From: Psychrobacter immobilis
Lineage (GTDB): Bacteria > Pseudomonadota > Gammaproteobacteria > Pseudomonadales > Moraxellaceae
Reading direction: 5' to 3'
DNA: 64,000 nt
Assembly: GCF_904846235.1 (NCBI RefSeq)
Contig: NZ_CAJGZN010000006.1
Coordinates: 1-64,000, forward strand
Shown here: positions 56,228 through 64,000 of the stretch, one piece after another
How positions within the stretch are numbered: the stretch's first letter is position 1
How the letters are laid out: each line of letters starts with the position of its first letter
Position numbers and translations under genes: made by a program
The notes under the pieces: generated by a model
The model's input: only the letters and a program-made list of their open reading frames with translations
The model's database searches: none
What the model was told of the DNA's origin: nothing

Positions 56228-56800
56228 TTAACGCGGTACTAGCAAACGATTATGAACTTCTTGTTCAAGCTTGGTCAAACCATGACTGCGACCACGTTCC
56301 ATCGCTGTATCCATCTTACGCCCGCGCAACCATCCTGCCCTCAGCGCAATTGCAGCTCCCACTCTATTGCCCGACCTACAGTGCATAGCGACTTTTTTGC
56401 CATGATGTTGACGTAGCACATTATCAAACGCCAATATCTTAAGCTGCTTTAGCTCTTTAGCACCGCTGATAGGCAGCTGTTCATAGTACATACCTGCTTG
56501 CTCAACCGCCGATGCCTCATCAAAGCTTAACTCGTCATCAGGCTGCAAGTTGATGACCAGCTCGACACCCGCTTTCGCTAAAGCCGCAACTTTTTCGTCA
56601 TCTAATGCACCGCACACGATAGTGTTTGCATCTGGACGAAAATAAGGCTCAAAGATATCGGCCAAATCAACGCCATTATCGGCACTAACATGAATGTTAG
56701 CGCCGCTATCGTTAGCAGCGACCGTATCGGTTGCTATCGAGCTATCTGTTTGATCTACGTCTATCACGTTTTCTTCTGAAGGCATGTTTTGTGAAGTCAT
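56228..56800 (-). CDS. TIGR01244/DUF442-type sulfurtransferase- or phosphatase-like protein
   Basis: The 190-residue protein carries a DSP/rhodanese-like domain (about 55-185). The active-site loop is HCRSGNRVGAA, with Cys and Arg around a loop of the rhodanese length rather than the CX5R of protein phosphatases. The start of the domain resembles the DUF442 proteins found fused to sulfide-type metallo-hydrolases (Blh). The first 45 residues are acidic and low in complexity. Persulfide handling is a fair guess; activity cannot be read from sequence. It lies downstream of the maoC-like gene. Confidence 0.8.
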   Translation of the reverse strand: MTSQNMPSEENVIDVDQTDSSIATDTVAANDSGANIHVSADNGVDLADIFEPYFRPDANTIVCGALDDEKVAALAKAGVELVINLQPDDELSFDEASAVEQAGMYYEQLPISGAKELKQLKILAFDNVLRQHHGKKVAMHCRSGNRVGAAIALRAGWLRGRKMDTAMERGRSHGLTKLEQEVHNRLLVPR

Positions 56801-56858
56801 AATAATAAATATGTACGTTAAATATGGCTGTTAAAATAGAAGCTTTAAGATGCTTATT

Positions 56859-57773
56859 CTACTTGCTGTCGCTCTTTAGGGTCACAACACCCGCCAAATG
56901 CGGTTTATTGTTTTTAGAGCTATACAGTCCAAACTCACAAGTATCATCTACGTTTTTGAGCTGGGCTACTGGCTCAGCAATCAGCTCTACTTCAGCTGGT
57001 AAAAAGATAGGCAGCTTAAATGAGACGTCAATTGTATAAGCATCAGGCAAGTCACCCATTAGAGCAAGGCACTTAGCCTTTGACCACATACCGTGCGCAA
57101 TCGCTTTAGGGAAACCAAACGCACGTGCTGATAGCGGATGCAAATGAATCAAATTAAAGTCCCCTGAGACAAAGGCATAACGACGACCGATATCTTCTGG
57201 CACTTCAAAAATGCTATGAACACCTGCTTCGTTTACTTCAGGCTTGACCATGACCGAACGCGGCACGCTCTTCTTATCTTTACTGCTAGGTTTTTTGCTA
57301 CGTGATAAATAAGTCGACGTACCTTCCCAGATGACTTCCTCTTCTGACTTTACGATAGTGACAAAGTCAAACTGCTGACCTTGGGCATGATCGCGCAGGT
57401 TATCAAAAGTGACCGACATTGCTACCGTTTCACGCTCTCCAATCGGACGATACTGGGTGACGCTATTATCAACGTGAACAAGACCTAACATGGCAAATGG
57501 GAATGGCTCTTTGACCATCATGTTCATCTGCAGCGTCTGTGACAATACCGAGAAATAAGTCGCTGGCACTTTACCATCATCAGCAAAACCGCAAATTTTG
57601 CGATAGTCATCTAGGTTTTCTTGATCGATATGCAAGTCATCTACATAGTAAGTAGATTGTGGCAACTGGTCTCTACTGACCTTGCCACCATTACCGATAG
57701 GCAATAAGCTTTTGACAATATTGGCGTAAGTGGTGTGCGCTTTTGGCAACGCATCATAATGTTTGTCTGACAT
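56859..57773 (-). CDS. MaoC-like hydratase/dehydratase (HtdX-like)
   Basis: The 304-residue protein has a double hot-dog fold. The C-terminal half has the hydratase motif YAFVSGDFNLIHLHPLSA, with the Asp and His of the active site, then GFPKAIAHGM. The N-terminal half lacks such residues, as usual for single-chain two-domain hydratases. It would hydrate trans-2-enoyl thioesters or dehydrate the 3-hydroxy form. Together with the FabG4-like and thiolase genes it mirrors mycobacterial htdX-fabG4-fadA2. TAGGA lies before the ATG. Confidence 0.87.
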   Translation of the reverse strand: MSDKHYDALPKAHTTYANIVKSLLPIGNGGKVSRDQLPQSTYYVDDLHIDQENLDDYRKICGFADDGKVPATYFSVLSQTLQMNMMVKEPFPFAMLGLVHVDNSVTQYRPIGERETVAMSVTFDNLRDHAQGQQFDFVTIVKSEEEVIWEGTSTYLSRSKKPSSKDKKSVPRSVMVKPEVNEAGVHSIFEVPEDIGRRYAFVSGDFNLIHLHPLSARAFGFPKAIAHGMWSKAKCLALMGDLPDAYTIDVSFKLPIFLPAEVELIAEPVAQLKNVDDTCEFGLYSSKNNKPHLAGVVTLKSDSK

Positions 57774-57943
57774 AAGTACATCCTAAGTGTGGCTTGAACA
57801 AGTTCTTTAACGTATATAAAGACAATCTGCAGTCATTGACTAAAGCCTACTATTAAATCATCTAATAAGCATTAAATTTAATCAACCTCATGAGTATCTT
57901 TAATAGCAAAAAATAGTTTGGCTATTGGTTCTTGTGTTTTTAT

Positions 57944-57975
57944 CATAAAAAAGCCACCCTTGGGCAGCTTTATTA
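57944..57975 (-). terminator. Terminator of the fabG4-like gene
   Basis: On the minus strand AAAGCtgCCCAAGGGtgGCTTT forms a stem with small internal mismatches, followed by a T-run. It lies between the fabG4-like and maoC-like genes. Confidence 0.7.
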
Positions 57976-58097
57976 CACTTTATCAGAGATTATTTCGTAA
58001 GCATATGTGATACAAACGAGGAATAATAGCTCATATGATACAACTACTGTCTCTATCTGTACCTTATTTCTCACATATACCTGTCAATTAATCAACA

Positions 58098-59498
58098 TTA
58101 TGCACCAAGTAAGCTTTGACCACAGACGCGAACCGTGTTGCCATTTAGACCGCCAGACGCAGGTGAAGCAAACCATGCGATAGTCTCAGCCACATCTACT
58201 GGTAAGCCGCCTTGGCTCATTGAGTTCATGCGGCGACCAGCTTCACGAATAGCAAATGGAATGGCTTCTGTCATTTGGGTTTCGATGAAACCAGGAGCGA
58301 CTGCATTGATCGTCATGCCTTTAGCATTGTCTTCTAATTGCTTGGCAGTTGCGTTAACCAAACCAATCACACCAGCTTTCGAAGTGGCATAGTTGGTCTG
58401 ACCCATGTTGCCCGCGATACCTGAAATTGATGACACACATACGATACGTGCGTTTTCTTTCAACACATCATTGTCCAACAAGTAGCGATTCAATCTAGCG
58501 ATACTGCCTAAATTGATATCAATGACCATGTTCCATTTTTTCTCATCCATCTTAGCCAACGTCTTATCACGAGTCACGCCAGCATTATGGATAATTGAAT
58601 CTAGACCACCACGTTTTTGAGCAGCGTCAGCGATTTCTGCACCAGCGTCTTCACTAGTGATATCTACCGTCAAAGCAGAACCACTGATTTCGCTAGCAAC
58701 TTTTTGTAGGTCAGCTTGCTGCTGTGGTACATCTAGACAGATAACATGTGCCCCTTCACGAGCCAATACGCGAGCGATAGCTTCACCAATACCGCGACTT
58801 GCGCCAGTCACTAGCATAGTTTTGCCGCCCAAAGGCTGGTTCCAGTCAACATCGACTGAGCTGCCTTTACTGACACGTACTACTTGTCCTGATACATAAG
58901 CTGAACGAGCTGAGGTAAAAAAGCGTAAGGTCGAATCTAGGTTTTGCTCTGCGCCTTCTTCAACATAAATCAGCTGCGCTGTGATACCGCGCTTAAACTC
59001 TTTACCCACTGATTTCACAAAACCTTCAAGCGAGCGTTGAGCCATTGCTGTTTCAATATCAGTGATGTTCTCTGGCGTACGACCAACCACAACCACACGA
59101 CCTGATTTTTCTACGCGGCGTGCAACTGTATGGAAAAACTCATAAAGCTCTTTTAGCTGTTCAGCATTGCTGATATTACTGGCATCAAAAAGCAGTACTT
59201 TGAATTGATCATCGCTGCCCGTGTTGGCTTTTGCCTCTACGCCTGCATCAGCAAGTGCGTCTTTGATATCATCGCTGCTATTTACATATACTTCGGCATG
59301 GACGTCTGACAGGATACGGGCAACAGACTCACTGACGCTCTTGTCATCACCAGTAGCACGGCCAACCAATACGCTACCACGCACCAAACGCTCACCGCTT
59401 TCGAAACGATCAAGCGTCGTTGGCATCGGCAAACCTAAATTTTTTGCTACTTTTTTGCCAATAGAAGATTGAACAAAATCACCGTAACGGTCTGACAT
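58098..59498 (-). CDS. High-molecular-weight 3-oxoacyl-(ACP/CoA) reductase, FabG4-like
   Basis: I start at the ATG at 59498 (466 residues), with AAGGAT upstream; a longer frame from 59573 adds a hydrophobic segment with no support. The N-terminal half (1 to about 205) is a degenerate Rossmann/flavodoxin-like domain. The C-terminal half is a full ketoreductase with TGASRGIGEA, HNAGVTRD, the catalytic Ser in CVSSISGIAG, and Tyr-Lys in YATSKAG. This two-domain plan is that of mycobacterial FabG4, which reduces 3-oxoacyl-CoA with NADH. The C-terminal SLLGA is short but fits. Confidence 0.9.
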   Translation of the reverse strand: MSDRYGDFVQSSIGKKVAKNLGLPMPTTLDRFESGERLVRGSVLVGRATGDDKSVSESVARILSDVHAEVYVNSSDDIKDALADAGVEAKANTGSDDQFKVLLFDASNISNAEQLKELYEFFHTVARRVEKSGRVVVVGRTPENITDIETAMAQRSLEGFVKSVGKEFKRGITAQLIYVEEGAEQNLDSTLRFFTSARSAYVSGQVVRVSKGSSVDVDWNQPLGGKTMLVTGASRGIGEAIARVLAREGAHVICLDVPQQQADLQKVASEISGSALTVDITSEDAGAEIADAAQKRGGLDSIIHNAGVTRDKTLAKMDEKKWNMVIDINLGSIARLNRYLLDNDVLKENARIVCVSSISGIAGNMGQTNYATSKAGVIGLVNATAKQLEDNAKGMTINAVAPGFIETQMTEAIPFAIREAGRRMNSMSQGGLPVDVAETIAWFASPASGGLNGNTVRVCGQSLLGA

Positions 59499-60046
59499 AA
59501 TATAATCCTTATAATTAATGATTCGTATAATAATAAAAAATGCAATGAATCTATTATATAGAGACATTGACATCGTAATTATTTAAATTTAGTAAATCGC
59601 CTCAAAACTAGCCTAACTATACACTTCCCTTATAAACAAGTCCAAAAACAGATAATGTCTACAACAATCTGTAAACAAGTCAGTATACAAGCCAGTCGTT
59701 TTTAGCAGCGTTAAGCGCCACTATAACATGTTAAAATCTGACCTATAGGTTATGGCATACTTAATTATTGATAACAATATATTATCAAACGTACTGTTAT
59801 GCAATGCTAATATTTCTTACTAGCCAGTCTATTAGAGCGATGCGTCATGGTCATGAATCTACTACCGACCTCATACAAGCGTCACATAGTTTGCTAAAGA
59901 GATACATTAAGTGAATAAAAACGCCTTATGATAAACAGCTGTACTGCGTAATAAATGATAATATTTGCTTGTATAAAATAACTTAACTATTTTTTATTAT
60001 TACCTATCACTTTTTACTTCTACCCATACTTTTTAAGGATAATATT
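59499..60046. promoter_or_regulatory. Divergent promoter region of fabG4-like and thiolase genes with dyads
   Basis: About 550 bases between two functionally linked divergent genes. TTGATAA-N7-TTATCAA is a perfect dyad at 59768-59788, near the centre. ACCTATAGGT at 59741-59750 is a 10-base palindrome. Either could bind a regulator of both genes. I see no gene here. Confidence 0.4.
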
Positions 60047-61561
60047 ATGAGTAATAAAAACAATCATCCAGATAGCCCTGTTGTTGAAAGTACAGTTGTT
60101 AAAGCAACGGATACAAAATCAGATACAGCAAAAAAAGAAAACGCTGCAAAAAGCACCTCGACTAAAGATACTAGCGCTAAAGAAACTGCTAGCAAAAAAG
60201 CGGTCGATGAAAAAGTGGAAACCACTGCTGCTAAAAAACCTGCTCCAGCTAAAAAAGCCAGCGCGAGCAAACCAGCTTCAAACCTAAACCGTGTTGCTAT
60301 TTTAGGTGGTAACCGTATTCCATTCGCGCGCTCAAATGGATCATACGCTGATGTTAGCAACACAGATATGCTAACAGCTGCATTGGACGGTTTAGTTGAG
60401 CGTTATAACCTGCAAGGCGAAACAGTAGGTGAAGTGGTATCTGGCGCAGTCATGAAACTTAGCCGTGATATCAACCTTACTCGTGAAGCCACATTAAATA
60501 CCGCGCTAAACCCACATACGCCAACTTATGATATCTCACAAGCTTGCGGTACTGGCTTACAAGCGACATTTGCTTCTGCTAACAAGATTGCACTTGGTCT
60601 GATCGATTCGGCAATCACTGGTGGTGTAGATACTACTTCTGACGCTCCTATCGCTGTCGGCGATGGCTTACGTAAAGTACTGATCAAACTTGGTGCAGCA
60701 AAAGACAATAAACAACGTCTAAAAGCGTTAATGGGTCTAAATCCAAAAGACTTAATCGATTCACCGCAAAACGGTGAGCCGCGCACTGGTTTATCAATGG
60801 GCGATCATCAAGCGATTACCACGCTTGAGTGGAATATCAGCCGTGAAGCGCAGGATGAGCTTGCATTTAACAGCCATCAAAACCTAGCACGCGCTTATGA
60901 CGAAGGTTTCTTTGACGACTTGATCACGCCGTATAAAGGCCTGACTCGTGATAACAACTTGCGTCCAGATACTACATTAGAAAAACTGGGTAAGTTAAAG
61001 CCAGTATTTGGTAGAAAAAATGCCAATCCAACGATGACAGCTGCCAACTCTACGCCGCTTACTGATGGTGCTTCTTGTGTACTACTAGGTACTGATGAGT
61101 GGGCAAAAGAGCACGGGCTAAAACCATTGGCTTATATCGTCCATCAAGAAACCGCAGCAGTAGACTTTATCGGTAAATCTGGCACGACAGAAGGCTTACT
61201 AATGGCACCAGCTTATGCGGTACCACGTATGCTTGAGCGCGCTGGTCTGACTCTACAAGACTTTGACTTTTATGAGATTCATGAAGCCTTTGCCTCACAA
61301 GTACTATCAACCTTAGCTGCTTGGGAAGATGAGAAATTCTGTGAAGAGCGCTTAGGCTTAGATGCCCCGCTAGGTTCTATTGATCGTAGCAAGCTAAACG
61401 TAAACGGTTCATCACTAGCGGCAGGTCATCCATTTGCAGCAACTGGTGGTCGTATTTTAGCTACTGCTGCTAAATTATTGGATCAAAAAGGTTCAGGCCG
61501 TGCACTTATTTCTATCTGCGCAGCAGGTGGTCAAGGTGTGACTTGTATCCTAGAAAAATAA
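60047..61561 (+). CDS. Acetyl-CoA C-acyltransferase (FadI/FadA2-like thiolase) with a Lys/Ala-rich N-terminal tail
   Basis: The thiolase core starts near residue 79 (NRVAILGGNRIPFARSNG). The acylated Cys is in SQACGTGLQATFA, the His motif is EIHEAFASQV, the third motif NVNGSSLAAGHPFAATGGR, and the proton-donor Cys lies in CAAGGQGVT. It condenses or cleaves 3-oxoacyl-CoA. Length 504 against about 430 for relatives is due to a tail of about 78 residues rich in Lys, Ala, Thr and Ser. AAGGA before the ATG supports translation of the tail. It is divergent from the fabG4-like gene. Confidence 0.9.
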   Translation: MSNKNNHPDSPVVESTVVKATDTKSDTAKKENAAKSTSTKDTSAKETASKKAVDEKVETTAAKKPAPAKKASASKPASNLNRVAILGGNRIPFARSNGSYADVSNTDMLTAALDGLVERYNLQGETVGEVVSGAVMKLSRDINLTREATLNTALNPHTPTYDISQACGTGLQATFASANKIALGLIDSAITGGVDTTSDAPIAVGDGLRKVLIKLGAAKDNKQRLKALMGLNPKDLIDSPQNGEPRTGLSMGDHQAITTLEWNISREAQDELAFNSHQNLARAYDEGFFDDLITPYKGLTRDNNLRPDTTLEKLGKLKPVFGRKNANPTMTAANSTPLTDGASCVLLGTDEWAKEHGLKPLAYIVHQETAAVDFIGKSGTTEGLLMAPAYAVPRMLERAGLTLQDFDFYEIHEAFASQVLSTLAAWEDEKFCEERLGLDAPLGSIDRSKLNVNGSSLAAGHPFAATGGRILATAAKLLDQKGSGRALISICAAGGQGVTCILEK

Positions 61562-61627
61562 GCTTGGTCACTTTTAAGTGAAAAAGATACGCTGACTTAT
61601 TATTCTAATCAGTACATATCTATCAAT

Positions 61628-61664
61628 AAAAAATGCCCTTTAATTTATTTAAAGGGCATTTTTT
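61628..61664. terminator. Terminator after the thiolase gene
   Basis: AAAAAATGCCCTTTAA at 61628-61643 pairs perfectly with TTAAAGGGCATTTTTT at 61649-61664, with A- and T-runs inside the stem. Confidence 0.93.
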
Positions 61665-61746
61665 ATTGTCTGTACTTTGCTATGATAGAAACGACCTAGA
61701 TAGTAGCCTCTTAAAAAAGCCGATACGCAAAACAAAGGTAATATTT

Positions 61747-62826
61747 ATGGGTAAGACAAAAATTTTATTAAGAAAAATGAGGCAAGTTATTTTTGGCTCT
61801 GAAAAACTGGTGATGACAGAACCGCTTACAACCGCTGATTTTCAATCTCTAACGACTGAAGAGGATGTAGATCGGTACCATCAGGAACAAGCCATTCTTA
61901 CTGAACGCATCGAAAAAGACATTCTTGATGATGATTTACGTCGAAAAATGCACCAAGACTTAATTGATACATATGATGAAGAACTAGAAAATGAAATAGA
62001 TGACTATACACGTGACTTTCGTTTTAACGGACGTGAAATGAGCGAGCAAGAAAAACTGGATCGACGCACCTACTTTCAAGAGTTGGTACGACTACAGCGA
62101 GAACTGATAAAACTACAAGATTGGGTCGTTGATCGCGGTGAGCGTATCGTCGTTATTTTTGAAGGGCGGGATTCTGCTGGTAAAGGTGGCGCCATTAAAC
62201 GCATTACCCAACGATTAAACCCACGCGTTTGCAGGGTAGCTGCCCTGCCGGCTCCCACTGAGCGCGAGCAAACGCAGTGGTACTTCCAACGTTACGTGGC
62301 CCACTTGCCTGCAGCAGGCGAAATCGTATTGTTTGACCGTAGTTGGTACAACCGCGGAGGCGTTGAGCGTGTCATGGGGTTTTGTACTGACGCGCAATAT
62401 GAAGAATTTTTTCAATCAGTACCAGAGTTTGAGCGTATGCTCGTACGCTCAGGCATTCGCTTAGTAAAATACTGGTTTTCTATCACTGATGATGAGCAAC
62501 ATGCACGATTTATGAGCCGAATATATGATCCGCTTAAGCAGTGGAAACTTTCACCAATGGACCTACAGTCGCGCCGACGCTGGGAAGATTACACCAAAGC
62601 AAAAGAAACCATGTTTGAGCGCACTCATATTCCTGAAGCACCTTGGTGGGTTGTCGAAGGCAATAATAAAAAACGCGCTAGGCTGAACTGTATTGCCCAT
62701 TTGCTCGACCAAATCCCTTACAAAGAAGTGCCTCGTGACGAAATTGAGTTACCCAATCGCAAACGCGATGATGAATATTACCGCGAACCTATTCCCGATG
62801 ATATGTATGTCCCGCCTCGTTATTAA
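61747..62826 (+). CDS. ppk2: Polyphosphate kinase 2 (class I PPK2)
   Basis: PPK2 transfers phosphate between polyphosphate and nucleoside diphosphates, mostly making GTP or ATP. The 359-residue protein from the ATG at 61747 (AAAGG upstream) has Walker A VIFEGRDSAGKGG, the lid region around RVAALPAPTEREQTQWYFQR and Walker B VLFDRSWYNRGGVERVMGF. One PPK2 domain with an N-terminal helical stretch fits class I. The longest frame (from 61633) runs over the thiolase terminator and is not the real start. Single gene with its own terminator. Confidence 0.94.
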   Translation: MGKTKILLRKMRQVIFGSEKLVMTEPLTTADFQSLTTEEDVDRYHQEQAILTERIEKDILDDDLRRKMHQDLIDTYDEELENEIDDYTRDFRFNGREMSEQEKLDRRTYFQELVRLQRELIKLQDWVVDRGERIVVIFEGRDSAGKGGAIKRITQRLNPRVCRVAALPAPTEREQTQWYFQRYVAHLPAAGEIVLFDRSWYNRGGVERVMGFCTDAQYEEFFQSVPEFERMLVRSGIRLVKYWFSITDDEQHARFMSRIYDPLKQWKLSPMDLQSRRRWEDYTKAKETMFERTHIPEAPWWVVEGNNKKRARLNCIAHLLDQIPYKEVPRDEIELPNRKRDDEYYREPIPDDMYVPPRY

Positions 62827-62869
62827 GCCACTAGCACCTACTACTATAAAAATTAAAGAAAATTGATCT

Positions 62870-62907
62870 AAAAAAGCAGCCTTACTAAATAATAAGGCTG
62901 CTTTTTT
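62870..62907 (+). terminator. Terminator after ppk2
   Basis: AAAAAAGCAGCCTTA at 62870-62884 pairs with TAAGGCTGCTTTTTT at 62893-62907. Confidence 0.92.
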
Positions 62908-62991
62908 TATATTTATAAGTTAAAAATCACAGCCAAACTTATTAAAGATACAGGTGTGATTTCTAGATACTACTTAGTTATTACATAGATA

Positions 62992-63339
62992 CTACATAGT
63001 ATAAGTCGATTGTAAGCTATCGATTTTTCCTGCTAGCAGGCGCTCAACTTCATTCTTAATTCTTTGGCCAGAGACATCACTACCAATTTGCACAGCAAAC
63101 CCTGCTGGGCGACTGCCTTGACTCTTAGAGTTAATCCAAACAACCTTACCATTCATTGGTAGGCGTTCACTGGAGTTGGGTAGCGTGATAGCAATAAACA
63201 CTTCATCACCCAATTGCTGAGGTCTGTCAGACGGTACAAACAAAGCGCCATTACTGACAAATGATAAATAGCTGGCATATAACATTTCGATACTTTCATA
63301 ATGACAGGTTAAAATCCCGCCACGTCCTGGCATTGCCAT
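62992..63339 (-). CDS. pilZ: Type IV pilus assembly protein PilZ
   Basis: The 115-residue protein is of the original PilZ type: GGILTCHYESIEMLYASY, then LGDEVFIAITLPNSSERL and GKVVWINSK and the ending STYTM, closely like Pseudomonas PilZ. It lacks the RxxxR arm, so binding of c-di-GMP is not expected. It is needed for type IV pili in relatives. AAGGAAG precedes the ATG. holB lies just upstream, the same holB-pilZ order as in Pseudomonas. Confidence 0.92.
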   Translation of the reverse strand: MAMPGRGGILTCHYESIEMLYASYLSFVSNGALFVPSDRPQQLGDEVFIAITLPNSSERLPMNGKVVWINSKSQGSRPAGFAVQIGSDVSGQRIKNEVERLLAGKIDSLQSTYTM

Positions 63340-63450
63340 AGTCAGCTTCCTTTATCGACTGGGTTTAATATGTTTATATAAATAATTGATAGTATATAGT
63401 TAAGAATAATCACAAATTTTAGAACACAAATTAAATGCTCAAGCATGGCT

Positions 63451-64000
63451 CTATAAGCTTGCCAATTCTTGCATTAGCTTATCATAGGCAAATTTTTCTT
63501 GCACATTTTGTTGCAGCGCAATTTTGGTCTGCTGTACGCTGTTGGCAAATACCTCTAACCCGCTATCAGTAGGCTGATAAGTCGCCAATATCGTTGATAG
63601 ATTGACATCCTTTTGTAGTTCAACAAGGCCCAAACAGACACGGCGTATATCAAGGAGCATCAGCTCAGATAACTGTATAAACTCTTTAATATTAAGCTGA
63701 CTTTGCCAATAATCACTCGCCGCCACACCACTACGTTTACCGCTACGTAGCGCCTGCCATGTGGTCAGCCATAGGCTGCGCTTGCTATACCATGGTGCTT
63801 GCGCTAAGGCGATAGCAGCTAATGGCGCACCGTTGGCCAGTTGTATCAACTGTTCAATCGCAGCGGTACCGACGGCTTCGCGGTTAATCGTGTGACCTAA
63901 CGCCTGCGTCACGTAATCGACAGCAACAGTCGGCTCAATTGTCTGTAGTGCCAACTGTTGCACACGACTCTTAATCGTTGGCAATAGCTGAGCAGGCGTA
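63451..64000 (-). CDS. holB: DNA polymerase III delta' subunit, C-terminal part (partial)
   Basis: The gene enters from the right edge and ends at 63451. The first visible codons give TPAQLLPTIKSRVQQL, which matches the end of the ATPase part of HolB (in which LLPTIRSR is typical). The rest is the helical lid and collar domain with ANGAPLAAIALAQ. The delta' subunit is part of the clamp loader. About 183 residues are visible; the P-loop-like and zinc regions lie outside. The pilZ gene downstream supports the call. Confidence 0.9.
   Translation of the reverse strand, partial: TPAQLLPTIKSRVQQLALQTIEPTVAVDYVTQALGHTINREAVGTAAIEQLIQLANGAPLAAIALAQAPWYSKRSLWLTTWQALRSGKRSGVAASDYWQSQLNIKEFIQLSELMLLDIRRVCLGLVELQKDVNLSTILATYQPTDSGLEVFANSVQQTKIALQQNVQEKFAYDKLMQELASL

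Noticed and set aside
60064..60363. 99-codon antisense frame with Ala/Phe/Leu-rich, membrane-like product
   Set aside because: It is the reverse of the Lys/Ala-rich thiolase tail; the hydrophobic look follows from the complement of Lys and Ala codons.
61633..61746. Upstream start for ppk2
   Set aside because: The extra codons cover the thiolase terminator; the ATG at 61747 has a good ribosome-binding site.
62992..63339. c-di-GMP receptor role for the PilZ protein
   Set aside because: The RxxxR arm needed for c-di-GMP binding is absent, as in the original pilus PilZ.
1..64000. tRNA, rRNA, CRISPR array, prophage or genomic island
   Set aside because: No cloverleaf-like T-loop sequence, regularly spaced repeat, integrase or phage gene was seen; apart from the left edge the gene content is chromosomal housekeeping.

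Overview
The window looks like chromosomal DNA of a gammaproteobacterium of the Moraxellaceae, most probably Psychrobacter. Reasons: an Acinetobacter-type Acr1 acyl-CoA reductase, a MesD/MesX methionine synthase pair, the T2SS genes gspL and gspM standing alone, moderate GC with AT-rich spacers, and low-complexity tails on housekeeping enzymes. The genus is inferred from remembered families and gene orders, not from a search. I see no rRNA, tRNA, CRISPR array or prophage. The only mobile element is an IS3-like end at the left edge.

Layout. 1-125: end of an IS element that has replaced the C-terminus of a DegS-like protease. 1.8-10.5 kb: a Nif3-family protein, a 1.1 kb spacer without a convincing gene, two convergent murein transglycosylases (a shortened MltF-like protein and an MltD-like lipoprotein with seven LysM repeats), a small secreted protein and a CNNM/CBS membrane protein. 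11-17.8 kb: yajC, secD, secF, a MATE exporter and azlCD. 17.9-28.7 kb, all minus strand: purF, cvpA, pyrD, a small membrane protein, gspM, gspL, sixA, gpsA, a nitroreductase, zapE and an alpha/beta hydrolase. 29-31.6 kb: a lipoprotein, then xseA and xseB. 31.7-37.7 kb: pncB, a betaine-type ABC transporter whose fused binding domain is deleted and frameshifted, and a coniferyl-aldehyde-type dehydrogenase. 38-40.3 kb: lipB, ppa and a small membrane-anchored protein.

40.4-45.3 kb, minus strand: acr1-like reductase, then mesX, mesD, a flavin reductase and a TauE-type exporter. A MetR-type box (TGAA-N5-TTCA) lies upstream of mesX. I consider this the most interesting unit: a folate-independent methionine synthase with its DUF1852 partner, an adjacent flavin reductase and a visible methionine-regulon operator. 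45.5-54.5 kb: a DUF1622 protein behind a heptanucleotide repeat, dusB, a BetT-like BCCT transporter, a HIT protein, an unknown protein, ilvD and an NhaP-type antiporter. 54.6-64 kb: an EstB-like serine hydrolase, a DUF442 protein, a MaoC/FabG4/thiolase trio in the same divergent arrangement as mycobacterial htdX-fabG4-fadA2, ppk2, pilZ and the 3' part of holB.

Recurring themes are cell-envelope upkeep, osmoprotectant and ion transport, and acyl-chain metabolism. Several proteins carry low-complexity N-terminal extensions (SecF, GpsA, thiolase) or acidic inserts (LipB, EstB-like hydrolase). Starts were moved from the longest frame where a better-placed ribosome-binding site or family length supported it.
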